A DNA stretch of 64,000 nt. Source: Gammaproteobacteria bacterium. Lineage in GTDB: Bacteria > Pseudomonadota > Gammaproteobacteria > Arenicellales > JAJDZL01. The stretch spans positions 62,001 through 126,000 of the forward strand of contig JAJEHQ010000006.1 of NCBI GenBank assembly GCA_022823625.1. The letters run 5' to 3'. Under the pieces are notes generated by a model. It saw only the letters and a program-made list of their open reading frames with translations, was not told the DNA's origin and did not search any database. Shown piece after piece: positions 18,050 to 26,853 of the stretch. A program made the position numbers and the translations under genes. Position 1 is the first letter of the stretch; each line of letters opens with the position of its first letter.

Positions 18050-19270
18050 CTACACTCGTTCAATGATTTTTTCGCCAAACAGGCCCTGAGGACGGAACAT
18101 CAAGAAGAACATTCCCAGCATGTAAGGCGTCCAGTTCTCTGTACCGCCACCAAAATAAGGAAGCCCAACAAAGACTTCAAAAAGTTTTTCAGTTGCACCG
18201 ACGATCAATCCTCCAATAATTGCCCCAGGAATGGAAGTAAATCCACCGATGATGATGACTGGCAAAGCCTTGAACGCCAATAGCGCAATGCTGAACTGCA
18301 CGCCAAGTTTTGATCCCCACATGAGTCCGGCGACCAGTGCCACAATGCCAGCGGCAGCCCATACCACCGCCCAAATGTTTTTTAATGGAATTCCAACGCT
18401 CAACGCTGCCTGGTGGTCGTCAGCAACCGCTCTAAGCGCCCGACCGACACGAGTCTTTTGGAAAAAGATTGCCAGCGCGGTAACCAAAATTGCCGCAATT
18501 AATCCCGCATAAAGGTCGAACTGGCTGAGATACAACCCGCCGACTTCAAAGGGAATATCAGGTATGCCGATGTCCAGAGCATGAACGTCTGCATCCCACA
18601 CACCCTGCGCAACACCTTCAATGACATAGTTGAGACCAATGGTCGCCATGAACAGAATGATTGGCTCCTGATTGACCATGGGTCGAAGCACAATTCTTTC
18701 GATAGCGATTGCAAGACCGATCACCACAACCAGCGTCACCGCAAAGGCCCGATAGGTGACCGCTCCATCGGTAATCAGCGCAACAACCGCCAATCCCAGC
18801 AAGACGCCGACTGCCCACTTAGGTGATTGAACCCCCGTGGTCAGCATCAGGAACAGAAGCATTGTCACAAACACCGCTCGCCACATGTTCTGGCCACCAT
18901 CTACAAAAAGCGCCAACACCAGCAATACAAGAGCAGCAACAAAAAGTGGCACTCGGGGTAAATACTTGTCTGAAAACTGTTTGACTGCCGTACCCGCCGT
19001 TTTGTAGTGATGCAGAAACAGCATCACAGCAGAGACGCCCGCCAGGCCGATGGCCAACCAACCGGTCCACATCCAAAAATCCCCGGTGACTTCAGTCAAA
19101 AGAACAAAAGTCAGCGCACCGAACAACACCAGCGCTCCCTGAGCAAAGTTGAAGATTGAAGAAGCCTTGAAGATCAAGACCAGACCGAGCGCTACCAGGG
19201 AATACATGATCCCGGACAGTAGGCCGCCAACCAAAACCTCAACGAAAAATAAAAAATCTACTAAATCCAT
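18050..19270 (-). CDS. livH: Liv-type ABC transporter permease LivH with extra membrane segments
   Basis: Inner-membrane permease of 406 residues; LivH proteins are usually about 290-310. The start is typical (GIMYSLVALGLVLIFKASSIFNFAQGALVLFG in segments, residues 20-51), and the family resumes at AIERIVLRPM (189-198) through ATIGLNYVIEGVAQ, RALRAVADDHQAALSVGI and LPVIIIGGFTSIPGAIIGG to the end. Residues about 87-175 are additional and contain roughly three hydrophobic stretches (near 108-123, 131-144 and 153-168). The frame is open throughout, so the insertion looks genuine. It pairs with LivM to form the membrane channel. Start ATG at 19270; livG ends 19 bp upstream. Confidence 0.9.
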   Translation of the reverse strand: MDLVDFLFFVEVLVGGLLSGIMYSLVALGLVLIFKASSIFNFAQGALVLFGALTFVLLTEVTGDFWMWTGWLAIGLAGVSAVMLFLHHYKTAGTAVKQFSDKYLPRVPLFVAALVLLVLALFVDGGQNMWRAVFVTMLLFLMLTTGVQSPKWAVGVLLGLAVVALITDGAVTYRAFAVTLVVVIGLAIAIERIVLRPMVNQEPIILFMATIGLNYVIEGVAQGVWDADVHALDIGIPDIPFEVGGLYLSQFDLYAGLIAAILVTALAIFFQKTRVGRALRAVADDHQAALSVGIPLKNIWAVVWAAAGIVALVAGLMWGSKLGVQFSIALLAFKALPVIIIGGFTSIPGAIIGGLIVGATEKLFEVFVGLPYFGGGTENWTPYMLGMFFLMFRPQGLFGEKIIERV

Positions 19271-19289
19271 ACTGATTTACTCTAAGTTA

Positions 19290-20102
19290 TCAGTGTTCAC
19301 CCAGATAGGCACGTATCACATCTTTATTCGTGCGCACCTCATCCGGCACACCATAGGCGATTCGCTCACCATGGTCGAGTACCACTACGTGATCGGAAAT
19401 ATCCATGACCACCCCCATATCGTGTTCAATGAGTACGACAGTCGTACCGAATTCGTCGTTGACATCCAGCACGAATCGAGCCATGTCTTCCTTTTCTTCG
19501 AGATTCATTCCTGCCATTGGCTCATCGAGCAACAGAATCTTTGGCTCCATCGCAAGGGCCCGTCCCAATTCAACACGCTTCTGTAAGCCGTAAGGCAACT
19601 TTCCAACTGGGGTTTTTCGAATGCTCTGGATTTCCAGAAAATCGATAATTCCTTCAACAAACTCCCGCTGCGCCACTTCCTGGTCCCGGGCAGGATAATA
19701 CAGAGCTTCGCTGAGAAAGTTGCTTTTTACCTTGACGATCCTTCCAGTCATGATGTTGTCCAGTGTGGACATCCCTTTGAACAGAGCAATATTCTGAAAT
19801 GTACGAGCAAATCCCATTCTCGCAACCCGCTCGGGTGATGCCGAAGTTCGGTCAACTCCTTCAAACTTGATCGTGCCAGCACTGGCTTTGTAAAACCCAC
19901 TGATTACGTTCAGCATTGAAGTCTTCCCGGCACCGTTAGGACCGATGATTGAGAATATTTCGCCTTCATACACCGAGAAGCCTACATCCTGCAAAGCCTT
20001 GACTCCTCCAAAGCTGACGAAAACTCCATCAACCTCGAGAATGAGTTCCTTAAATTCCCGAACGCGTTCGGTTTCGTGTGCTTGCGAAGCTCCAGTTTCC
20101 AT
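19290..20102 (-). CDS. livG: Branched-chain-type ABC transporter ATP-binding protein LivG
   Basis: ATPase subunit of 270 residues. After an unusual charged leader (about 18 residues) comes LILEVDGVFVSFGGVKALQDV, Walker A GPNGAGKT (54-61), the LivG-specific GFARTFQNIALFKGMSTLDNI segment, the signature LPYGLQKRVELGRAL, Walker B ILLLDEPMAGMN and the switch histidine in VVLIEHDMGVVMDISD. LivG forms the ATPase pair with LivF. It begins 9 bp after the acyl-CoA synthetase gene stops and 19 bp before livH, so all are one transcript. Confidence 0.92.
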   Translation of the reverse strand: METGASQAHETERVREFKELILEVDGVFVSFGGVKALQDVGFSVYEGEIFSIIGPNGAGKTSMLNVISGFYKASAGTIKFEGVDRTSASPERVARMGFARTFQNIALFKGMSTLDNIMTGRIVKVKSNFLSEALYYPARDQEVAQREFVEGIIDFLEIQSIRKTPVGKLPYGLQKRVELGRALAMEPKILLLDEPMAGMNLEEKEDMARFVLDVNDEFGTTVVLIEHDMGVVMDISDHVVVLDHGERIAYGVPDEVRTNKDVIRAYLGEH

Positions 20103-20111
20103 CGGATCTTA

Positions 20112-22061
20112 CTACCCGGTTTTTTTCATGTGATCAAAGACTTGGGCGTTCTGAATCTCAAGGTCAGCAATCATCATGCCCTTTCGCCCATCTTCAAACG
20201 TCACTTCGTTCTCTATATGACCGCGATTGACATCAGAGTACAGTGCGTCAATCAGACTCCCATACCGGTCCAATACGATTCTGCGACGAACCTTTCTTGT
20301 ACGCGTCAATTCACCATCATCGGCATCAAGTTCCTTGTGCAAAATCAAAAACCGCTTGATTTGTGATCCGGCAATTTCGCTGTCTTTTGCGAGATCCGTA
20401 TTTGTCTGCTCTATGCAATTTCTGATCATTTCATAGACTTCAGGATGTGCCGCCAACTCCTGGTAACTGGCATAGGCGACGTTCTTGCGTTCAGCCCAGT
20501 TACCTACGGCTTCCAAGTCAATATTGATAAATGCGCTAACATGGTCCTGATTGTCTCCAAAAGTAACTGCCTCCCGGATCTGCGGAAAAAACTTGAGCTT
20601 GTTCTCAAGGAATTTAGGTGCAAACAGTGTACCGTCATTCAACCGACCAACATCTTTGACGCGATCGATGATTTTCAGGTGACCGGCGTCATCAAAATAC
20701 CCCGCATCGCCCGTAAATACCCAGCCATCGCCGGTACGTGTTTCCAAAGTCGCCTCAGGATTCTTGTAGTAACTCTGAAAAACTCCGGGGCTTTTATACT
20801 GAACCTCACCAGCCTCTGAAATTCGAACTTCAACATCTGGAAACGGAATGCCACAAGTATCAGGTTTGACATCATTGTCTTTCTGAACAGTGATATACAC
20901 CGACGCTTCAGTCTGACCGTAAAGCTGTTTGACGTTTATTCCAAGCGAACGGAAAAATTCAAATATTTCCGGTCCAATCGCTTCACCTGCAGTGTAAGCA
21001 ATCCGTACCTTGCTGAAACCCATGGTATTTTTTAGCGGCCCAAAAACCAGGATGTCACCGATCAGATAGAGAAGCCGGTCAATCAATCCAACAGATTCTT
21101 TTTGCAGAATCTGAATTCCGCAGCGTTTGGATACGCGGATGAAGTAGTCAAACATTTTTCGCTTGAACCAACTCGCATCTTCCATGCGTACTAATACGGT
21201 TGTCAAAATGTTCTCAAAAATTCTGGGTGGACTGAAAAAATAGGTTGGACCGATTTCCTGCATATCATGCATGACGGTCGCACCACTCTCCGGACAACTG
21301 ACGCAGAATCCAGCAACATAAGACTGCGCATAGGAAAAAATGTGGTCGCCAACCCAAGCCATCGGCAGGTACGCCATACACTCTTCTTTTTCCGTCAGTT
21401 TGTCAAAGTCAAGCGAATTGATGACCGTGATCAAGATGTTCTCATAGGTCAGAATGACACCCTTGGGATATCCGGTCGTACCTGAGGTATACAAAATAAC
21501 CGAAATATCGCGCGCATTACCTTTATCGATTTCCGCTTCAAGGTAGGTTGGGTTTTCACTTTCGAATTTTTGGCCTTCCTGAATCAGACTGTCATAACTT
21601 TCCAGATGGTCAACCGAATAATGTCGCATGCCACGCGGGTCGTCATAAAAAATGAACTCAAGTTTTGGGCAACGATTTGATATCTCCAACAGTTTGTCAA
21701 CCTGCTCCTGATCCTCAACCAGAGCAAATCGAACATCAGCGTGGTTTATGACATACTCCATCTCCTGAGCAACCGAGTCCTGATACAGTGGCACTGGAAT
21801 TCCGCCAAGTGATTGCGCAGCAGCCATGCCCCAGTAGAGTCGCGGTCGATTGTCCCCGATAATGGCGAGTTTGTCCCCTCGTCGAAATCCTGAAGCGGCC
21901 AGTCCACAGGCTAAACTTCTGACCTCTTCAACAACCTGAGACCAAGTCCAGGTCTGCCAGATTCCAAAATCCTTTTCTCGAATTGCCGGGCGGTCGGGTG
22001 TGGTCTGCTTTCGGTTTAACAGCAGTTTGGGAAATGTATCTAATTTGGGATCTAATTTCAT
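20112..22061 (-). CDS. Long-chain acyl-CoA synthetase (FAA1/COG1022 type)
   Basis: AMP-forming acyl-CoA synthetase of 649 residues, COG1022 class. P-loop YTSGTTGYPKG (191-201), then CMAYLPMAWVGDHIF, the binding-pocket strand SKVRIAYTAGEAIGPE, LYGQTEASVYITV, GWVFTGDAGYFDDAGHLKIIDRVKD and, near the end, the lysine-bearing LTRTRKVRRRIVL. It is the first gene of the transporter operon. Homologues with livGHMKF and paaK are a recurrent proteobacterial arrangement. The substrate may be the acid imported by the Liv system. A 185 bp gap separates it from the HIT gene, presumably with the operon promoter. Confidence 0.88.
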   Translation of the reverse strand: MKLDPKLDTFPKLLLNRKQTTPDRPAIREKDFGIWQTWTWSQVVEEVRSLACGLAASGFRRGDKLAIIGDNRPRLYWGMAAAQSLGGIPVPLYQDSVAQEMEYVINHADVRFALVEDQEQVDKLLEISNRCPKLEFIFYDDPRGMRHYSVDHLESYDSLIQEGQKFESENPTYLEAEIDKGNARDISVILYTSGTTGYPKGVILTYENILITVINSLDFDKLTEKEECMAYLPMAWVGDHIFSYAQSYVAGFCVSCPESGATVMHDMQEIGPTYFFSPPRIFENILTTVLVRMEDASWFKRKMFDYFIRVSKRCGIQILQKESVGLIDRLLYLIGDILVFGPLKNTMGFSKVRIAYTAGEAIGPEIFEFFRSLGINVKQLYGQTEASVYITVQKDNDVKPDTCGIPFPDVEVRISEAGEVQYKSPGVFQSYYKNPEATLETRTGDGWVFTGDAGYFDDAGHLKIIDRVKDVGRLNDGTLFAPKFLENKLKFFPQIREAVTFGDNQDHVSAFINIDLEAVGNWAERKNVAYASYQELAAHPEVYEMIRNCIEQTNTDLAKDSEIAGSQIKRFLILHKELDADDGELTRTRKVRRRIVLDRYGSLIDALYSDVNRGHIENEVTFEDGRKGMMIADLEIQNAQVFDHMKKTG

Positions 22062-22246
22062 TTTTGCTCTGAATTGGCAGCAATTCTCTATTGGAAGTGT
22101 GCCAGCAGGAAATCACAAAAGGTATTAGTTTATCCGAATTGACTGCTATTTTGAACCAATTTATTTATTTTGCCGTTCTAGCTCTGAAGGAAGTCAGCTG
22201 TCCTCATTCCTCTGAAATGCGTGTTTATTCTCCAGCCCGCAATTCC

Positions 22247-22669
22247 TTACTGTAATTCACGAACGATTCGCTGCGCGGCTGACCGAATCTGATCCGGATT
22301 TCCAGGATTCAACTTCCAGTTGATCTTGAGATCGTCTCCCAAAGTTCGCGGAATTATGTGCACGTGAAAATGCAGTACTGATTGTGCCGCACCTTTGCCG
22401 TTTGCCTGCACAAAACTGACACCATCGGGAACCAGAGCCTTGCTTATCGCAGTAGCGACTCGCTTGGCAGTCGCCGATACCTCAGCAAGTTGATCATCAG
22501 GTACTTCATAAAGATTCTGCCAGTGCTGTTTTGGAATGATCAATGTATGTCCGTAAACGACTGGATTTATGTCCATGAATGCGAGGGTGTTGGCATCCTC
22601 ATAAACTGGCATACTACCAATCTCACCCGCCACAATTTTGCAAAAAATACACTCTGAATCGAAACTCAT
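22247..22669 (-). CDS. HIT family nucleotide-binding protein
   Basis: Histidine triad protein of 140 residues. The triad is H100-F-H102-V-H104 in VLHFHVHIIPR, with the N-terminal CIFCKIVAGEI (8-18) and the YGHTLIIPKQHW block. Such proteins hydrolyse dinucleotide polyphosphates or adenosine phosphoramidates, or act as FHIT/HinT-type signalling hydrolases. The two cysteines C7/C10-like positions in CIFC may bind zinc, as in many HinT proteins. Downstream of queA by 26 bp on the same strand; start ATG at 22669 with GAGG upstream. Confidence 0.9.
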   Translation of the reverse strand: MSFDSECIFCKIVAGEIGSMPVYEDANTLAFMDINPVVYGHTLIIPKQHWQNLYEVPDDQLAEVSATAKRVATAISKALVPDGVSFVQANGKGAAQSVLHFHVHIIPRTLGDDLKINWKLNPGNPDQIRSAAQRIVRELQ

Positions 22670-22695
22670 AATGAATCCTCAAACTTGAACCAGTT

Positions 22696-23757
22696 TCATA
22701 ACTGGGAAGCACGGTCAATAATCATGGCATCCCCGTAACTGTAAAACCGAAATTGTTGTGCAACAGCATGTCGATAGGCAGTCATCACCCGATTTAATCC
22801 ACCAAAAGCACAAACCAGCATCAACAGCGTTGATTGCGGCAGATGAAAATTAGTGATGAGCGCGTCGATCACCCGGAAATTAAATCCCGGTTTAATGAAC
22901 AGGTCAGTTTCTCCCTCATACGGCTGCAATATTCTTTTCTGCGCCGCTGTCTCAAGTACTCTGACTGTGGTCGTTCCAATCGCAATCACACGCCTTCGCT
23001 GAGCTCTTGCCCGAAAAACCGCGTCGCAGACCTCCTGCGAAACATGGCAGCGCTCACTGTGCAGCCGATGTCGGAACACATCTGCATCGCGCACGGGAGC
23101 AAACGTTCCAGCACCGACATGCAAAGTTACAAACTGAATTTCCACACCGGTAGTTTTGAGTTGCTGAATTAGAGTTTTACTGAAATGAAGACCTGCTGTT
23201 GGCGCTGCAACTGATCCATCATGCCGGGCATAAACTGTCTGATACCGACCCTGATCTTCAGATTCGATCGGACGGTTGATGTACGGCGGAAGGGGTACTG
23301 AACCGCATTGATCAATCATCGATTGAATGCTCACTCCCGGTTCGGTTTGCAAAACAAACAAATCTCGATTGCGACCAACTATGGTCAGTTTAATTGTGTC
23401 ATCTACAAATATTGAATCATCAATCCGCAACGGTCGGCGGGCTTTTAGTTGAGCCTGCATCTGACTCTCATGTTCCACTCTTTCAACCAGTATTTCCACC
23501 CGACCGCCGGTTGATTTACGCGCCGCCAATCTGGCAGGAATGACTTTGCTATCATTGCAGATCAATAGATCGCCTGGCTTTAGGAGTTGACCGAGTTCAG
23601 AAAATCGTATCTCAGTCAAGCCTGCCTGGTGGCTACCAACGACCAGCAACCGACTTTCGCTGCGTTCGTTTGCAGGATACTGGGCTATCAGCCTATCGGG
23701 GAGGTGAAAATCAAACTGGCTGAGTTGGAGACTGCTGTGCGACTGAAATTCCTGCAC
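22696..23757 (-). CDS. queA: S-adenosylmethionine:tRNA ribosyltransferase-isomerase QueA
   Basis: Makes epoxyqueuosine in tRNA by moving the ribosyl group of SAM onto preQ1 at the wobble base. Blocks seen: FDFHLPDRLIAQYPANERSESRLLVV in segments near the start, DLLICNDSKVIPARL, GGRVEILVER, the PAPTAGLHFSKTL substrate site, VTLHVGAGTFAPV, GTTTVRVLE and TDLFIKPGFNFRVIDALITNFHLPQSTLL in segments. The start is uncertain. A GTG at 23757 gives 353 residues, the normal size, and lies just past the sulfurtransferase stop; an ATG at 23805 gives 369 residues and overlaps that gene. No tgt is in the window. Confidence 0.92.
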   Translation of the reverse strand: MQEFQSHSSLQLSQFDFHLPDRLIAQYPANERSESRLLVVGSHQAGLTEIRFSELGQLLKPGDLLICNDSKVIPARLAARKSTGGRVEILVERVEHESQMQAQLKARRPLRIDDSIFVDDTIKLTIVGRNRDLFVLQTEPGVSIQSMIDQCGSVPLPPYINRPIESEDQGRYQTVYARHDGSVAAPTAGLHFSKTLIQQLKTTGVEIQFVTLHVGAGTFAPVRDADVFRHRLHSERCHVSQEVCDAVFRARAQRRRVIAIGTTTVRVLETAAQKRILQPYEGETDLFIKPGFNFRVIDALITNFHLPQSTLLMLVCAFGGLNRVMTAYRHAVAQQFRFYSYGDAMIIDRASQL

Positions 23758-23759
23758 AA

Positions 23760-24599
23760 TCAATTCGACATCGGGCTGTCCGGATGAAGCGCCCATTCGG
23801 TCCATGATCCATCATACATGCGAAGTCCGACCTGGCGAACCTGGTATATGGCCAATAGAATAATTGCTGCGGTTACCCCGGACCCACATGTGCTCACAAT
23901 CTGCTGATCTTTGTCAACCGAAAGAGAACCAAGCAGCTCTGTAATCGCACCCGGACCTTTCATGGTGCCATCTTCATTAAGTACATCACCGTAGTACATA
24001 TTAGCACTGCCTGGAATATGACCGCCTCGCAAACCCGGACGCGGTTCCGGTTCAGTACCATTGAAGCGTCCGGGTGATCGGGCATCGACTACGGCAACTG
24101 AGCTATCTGACAACGAGCCCACAACTCCTTCGCGTGAAATGATCGCATCAACTAAATTTTGACTTCGGTAAGTTGTGTTTTTAATTTCGTGTGTATCTTC
24201 GGCTAGATCTCCCCCAGCATTTTTCCACGCTTGAAGACCACCATCCAGAACGTTAATTTTTTCATGTCCAAATGCTCGAAAAATCCACCATGCTCGGGCA
24301 GATGCAACAAAATTTCCACGGTCATAAGCAATAACACGGTCTTGCGCAGATATTCCGAGGCCTCCAACCGCCTCTTCAAATATCGCCTGAGTCGGAAATA
24401 CGTGGGGCAGACTGATTGAAGTATCAGCAATTTTGTCTATATCGAAATAGACAGCACCGGGGATGTGCTCCAGTAAATACGTCTCATACGCATTGTTGGG
24501 TACATTTGGCATGTACCATGTCGCATCTATAAATCGAACATTAGAATCACTTTGCAGAGCGAGCGCATCAGCAGCAGAAATTAACGGATCTGAAAACAT
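23760..24599 (-). CDS. Sulfurtransferase, 3-mercaptopyruvate sulfurtransferase/rhodanese type
   Basis: Two-domain rhodanese-fold enzyme of 279 residues. The inactive N-domain includes FIDATWYMPN and HIPGAVYFDID, with VIAYDRGNFVASARAWW. The active C-domain holds VAVVDARSPGRFNG and the active cysteine loop CGSGVTA (238-244). A CGSGVT-type loop favours mercaptopyruvate over thiosulfate as sulfur donor. The product is a sulfane-sulfur carrier, in line with an organism rich in sulfur metabolism. The ATG at 24599 is preceded by GAGGGG. The gene ends 2 bp before the preferred queA start. Confidence 0.88.
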   Translation of the reverse strand: MFSDPLISAADALALQSDSNVRFIDATWYMPNVPNNAYETYLLEHIPGAVYFDIDKIADTSISLPHVFPTQAIFEEAVGGLGISAQDRVIAYDRGNFVASARAWWIFRAFGHEKINVLDGGLQAWKNAGGDLAEDTHEIKNTTYRSQNLVDAIISREGVVGSLSDSSVAVVDARSPGRFNGTEPEPRPGLRGGHIPGSANMYYGDVLNEDGTMKGPGAITELLGSLSVDKDQQIVSTCGSGVTAAIILLAIYQVRQVGLRMYDGSWTEWALHPDSPMSN

Positions 24600-24635
24600 A
24601 AAACCCCTCGAATAGTCACAGGTGATCGCAATATT

Positions 24636-25979
24636 TTAAGCGGGGCTGGTTACCTGCGCCTCTATTTTTCGGTACCATATGGCGAGAAGCAAACCGCGCG
24701 CCAACATGAATGCCATCACTCCAAGCCAAAGACCGTGATTGCCAAAGAGATAAGAACCGGGGAATGCAACGACAAAGAACAGCACCATTGATATTATCAG
24801 GCAGTTTCTCATTTCAGCTGTTCGAGTCATTCCAATGTAGACGCCATCATATAGAAACGGCCAAACACAGAAAAATGGCGCAATGATGAGCCAAATCAGA
24901 TACTCGGCAGCTGTCTCCTGAACAGTATCAATTCCAGTCATCAACCCAATAACAAAGTTCCCGAATAACAGATATACCAGACAAAAACAAAGTGCAACGA
25001 TGATGGACCACAACAGTGTAACCGCAACGGTGCGATTCAGTCGGGCACGATCTTTGGCACCATACGCATTTCCAGCCAATGCTTCAGCAGCGTGTGCAAA
25101 GCCGTCCAACCCGAAAGCCAGGAAATGCAAAAGGTGCATGAGTACCGCATTGGCCGCCAACACCAAGTCACTCTGCCTGGCACTCGCCCACATAAAGTAA
25201 ATGAATACGATTTCGAGACACAGCGTCCGTAGCAGGATATTGACGTTAACCTGCACCAGTTGCACCAGCTTGTCCCGCCGCAAGATTTGAAATTCAGCCA
25301 TCCTTGCCGGCGACATACGAAGTAGATTCCAGCAAATTCCCAATCCCACCAATGCAGTTGTAACTTCACTGATCACTGTTGCAGCAGCAACACCGGACAC
25401 TCCCCAACCGAAGGCCATAACAAACAGCAAGTCTAGAATGATGTTCATACCATTCAACAACAACTGCAGGATTAGTGCGGTTCGCATACGCTGCAGGCCG
25501 AATAGCATTCCCAGAATGACGAGGTTGAACATCGCAAAAACAGCGCCCCAGACTCGAATGCCATAGTATTCAAGCGCATGAGACTCAACCTGTTCACTTG
25601 CTTCGAAAAACCAGAAAATCACGGATCCAATTGGCGCCTGCAGCACTATGACCAGCCCACCGACACTCAGGGCAACCACCAGGCTTCGAATGAACGCTGC
25701 GCCTATCTCTGTTTGATCGTTGGCACCGTAGCTTTGCGCTACGAATCCAGTGGTTCCCATTCGCAGAAATCCCACCAGCCAATATATTGTGCTGAAAATC
25801 AGTGCGCCCAACGCCACAGCACCGATGTAGGCAGGGTCGGGCAGATGCCCAACGACCGCGGTGTCAACCGCACCTGCAAGCGGCAAGCTGAGATTGGCAA
25901 TTATCACCGGCCAGGTGAGATGCAACACCCGACGATGCAGATCGTAATTGCCTTTGTAGTCCAGAATTTGTTTAATCAC
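24636..25979 (-). CDS. MATE family efflux transporter (DinF-like)
   Basis: Inner-membrane multidrug and toxin extrusion antiporter of 447 residues with about twelve hydrophobic segments. Family landmarks are the opening VLHLTWPVIIANLSLPLAGAVDTAVVGHL in segments (residues 19-47), YIGAVALGALIFSTIYWLVGFLRMGTTGFVAQSYGA, and the middle repeat GLDGFAHAAEALAGNAYGA. The DinF sub-branch is suggested by LDGFAHAAEALAG. It exports organic cations or drugs in exchange for protons or sodium. The start is GTG at 25979; no regulator is adjacent. An antisense open frame over its 5' part is a shadow. Confidence 0.9.
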   Translation of the reverse strand: MIKQILDYKGNYDLHRRVLHLTWPVIIANLSLPLAGAVDTAVVGHLPDPAYIGAVALGALIFSTIYWLVGFLRMGTTGFVAQSYGANDQTEIGAAFIRSLVVALSVGGLVIVLQAPIGSVIFWFFEASEQVESHALEYYGIRVWGAVFAMFNLVILGMLFGLQRMRTALILQLLLNGMNIILDLLFVMAFGWGVSGVAAATVISEVTTALVGLGICWNLLRMSPARMAEFQILRRDKLVQLVQVNVNILLRTLCLEIVFIYFMWASARQSDLVLAANAVLMHLLHFLAFGLDGFAHAAEALAGNAYGAKDRARLNRTVAVTLLWSIIVALCFCLVYLLFGNFVIGLMTGIDTVQETAAEYLIWLIIAPFFCVWPFLYDGVYIGMTRTAEMRNCLIISMVLFFVVAFPGSYLFGNHGLWLGVMAFMLARGLLLAIWYRKIEAQVTSPA

Positions 25980-26079
25980 TTGGAATCGATCTCTTCAATC
26001 AGGTGGATCCGTTCAAGTATCGGTCGGGCGAGTCACTGTAGTGCTGATGTAAAATTATGCAACGCCAAAAATCTCTCTA

Positions 26080-26166
26080 GCCGGGATGGCGAAATTGGCA
26101 GACGCGCCGGACTCAAAATCCGGTGGTGGAGACACCGTGAGAGTTCGAGTCTCTCTCCCGGCACCA
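26080..26166 (+). tRNA. tRNA-Leu (CAA)
   Basis: 87-nt gene with encoded CCA. Acceptor GCCGGGA pairs with TCCCGGC (26156-26162). The anticodon stem CCGGA/TCCGG encloses CTCAAAA, giving anticodon CAA. A long variable arm follows (GGTGGAGACACC), as expected of tRNA-Leu. The T-arm is GAGAGTTCGAGTCTCTC. Confidence 0.97.
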
Positions 26167-26185
26167 AACCCATTCGCAACTCGAG

Positions 26186-26761
26186 ATGAAATTTCTATTT
26201 GACCTTCTGCCGCTAATTCTGTTTTTCGCGGCATACAAGATGTATGACATTTTTGTCGCTACAGGAGTGGCGATTGCTGCGTCATTCTTTCAGATCGGCG
26301 CATTCTGGCTGAAGCACCGTCGGTTCGAAACCATGCACGTAATTACGCTGGCTGCGCTGGTGATTTTTGGCGGCATGACAATTCTTCTGCGCGACCCACT
26401 TTTTATCAAATGGAAGACAACGATAGTCAACTGGATCTTCGCCGCAATTATCCTTTATTCACAATTTTTTACGAAACGCTCAGTGTCCGAGATTCTGTTC
26501 GGCGATAAAGCGCAAATTAAACTGCCACGTAAAGCCTGGCGATTGTTCAACATGAATTGGGGAATTTTCTTTCTGTTCATTGGCGCGCTGAACATTTATG
26601 TGGCGTTTTACTACGGACTGCATCTTGACGAAGCCACCCGCGAAGAAATCTGGGTGAACTTCAAAGTATTTGGAGTGATTGCACTGACGATTGTCTTTAC
26701 GATCGTTCAGATTTTCTTAATGGCGCGATTTGTCAAAGAAGAAGAAGGCGAAAATATCTAA
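26186..26761 (+). CDS. yciB: Septation/inner-membrane protein YciB
   Basis: Inner-membrane protein of 191 residues from the YciB (IspA, intracellular septation A) family, five predicted membrane segments. The start MKFLFDLLPLILFFAAYK is family-typical, followed by HRRFETMHVITLAAL, DPLFIKWKTTIVNWIFAA, LPRKAWRLFNMNWGIFFLFIGALN and the end VKFG-like block WVNFKVFGVIALTI. YciB interacts with cell-division and elongation proteins and affects envelope integrity. It starts 19 bp after tRNA-Leu, so the two may share a transcript. Length is normal. Confidence 0.93.
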   Translation: MKFLFDLLPLILFFAAYKMYDIFVATGVAIAASFFQIGAFWLKHRRFETMHVITLAALVIFGGMTILLRDPLFIKWKTTIVNWIFAAIILYSQFFTKRSVSEILFGDKAQIKLPRKAWRLFNMNWGIFFLFIGALNIYVAFYYGLHLDEATREEIWVNFKVFGVIALTIVFTIVQIFLMARFVKEEEGENI

Positions 26762-26853
26762 GCTACATCGGCAATTGCTTCATCCTTCATCGACATTCAC
26801 GAATCCCTTAATCTCCTGAATTCATGAAGGAAAAATCGGCTCAGCCTTAAAGA

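Noticed and set aside
25578-26189. 203-codon plus-strand frame across the MATE gene and tRNA-Leu
   Set aside because: Antisense to a clear MATE gene and runs through a tRNA; composition is not protein-like.
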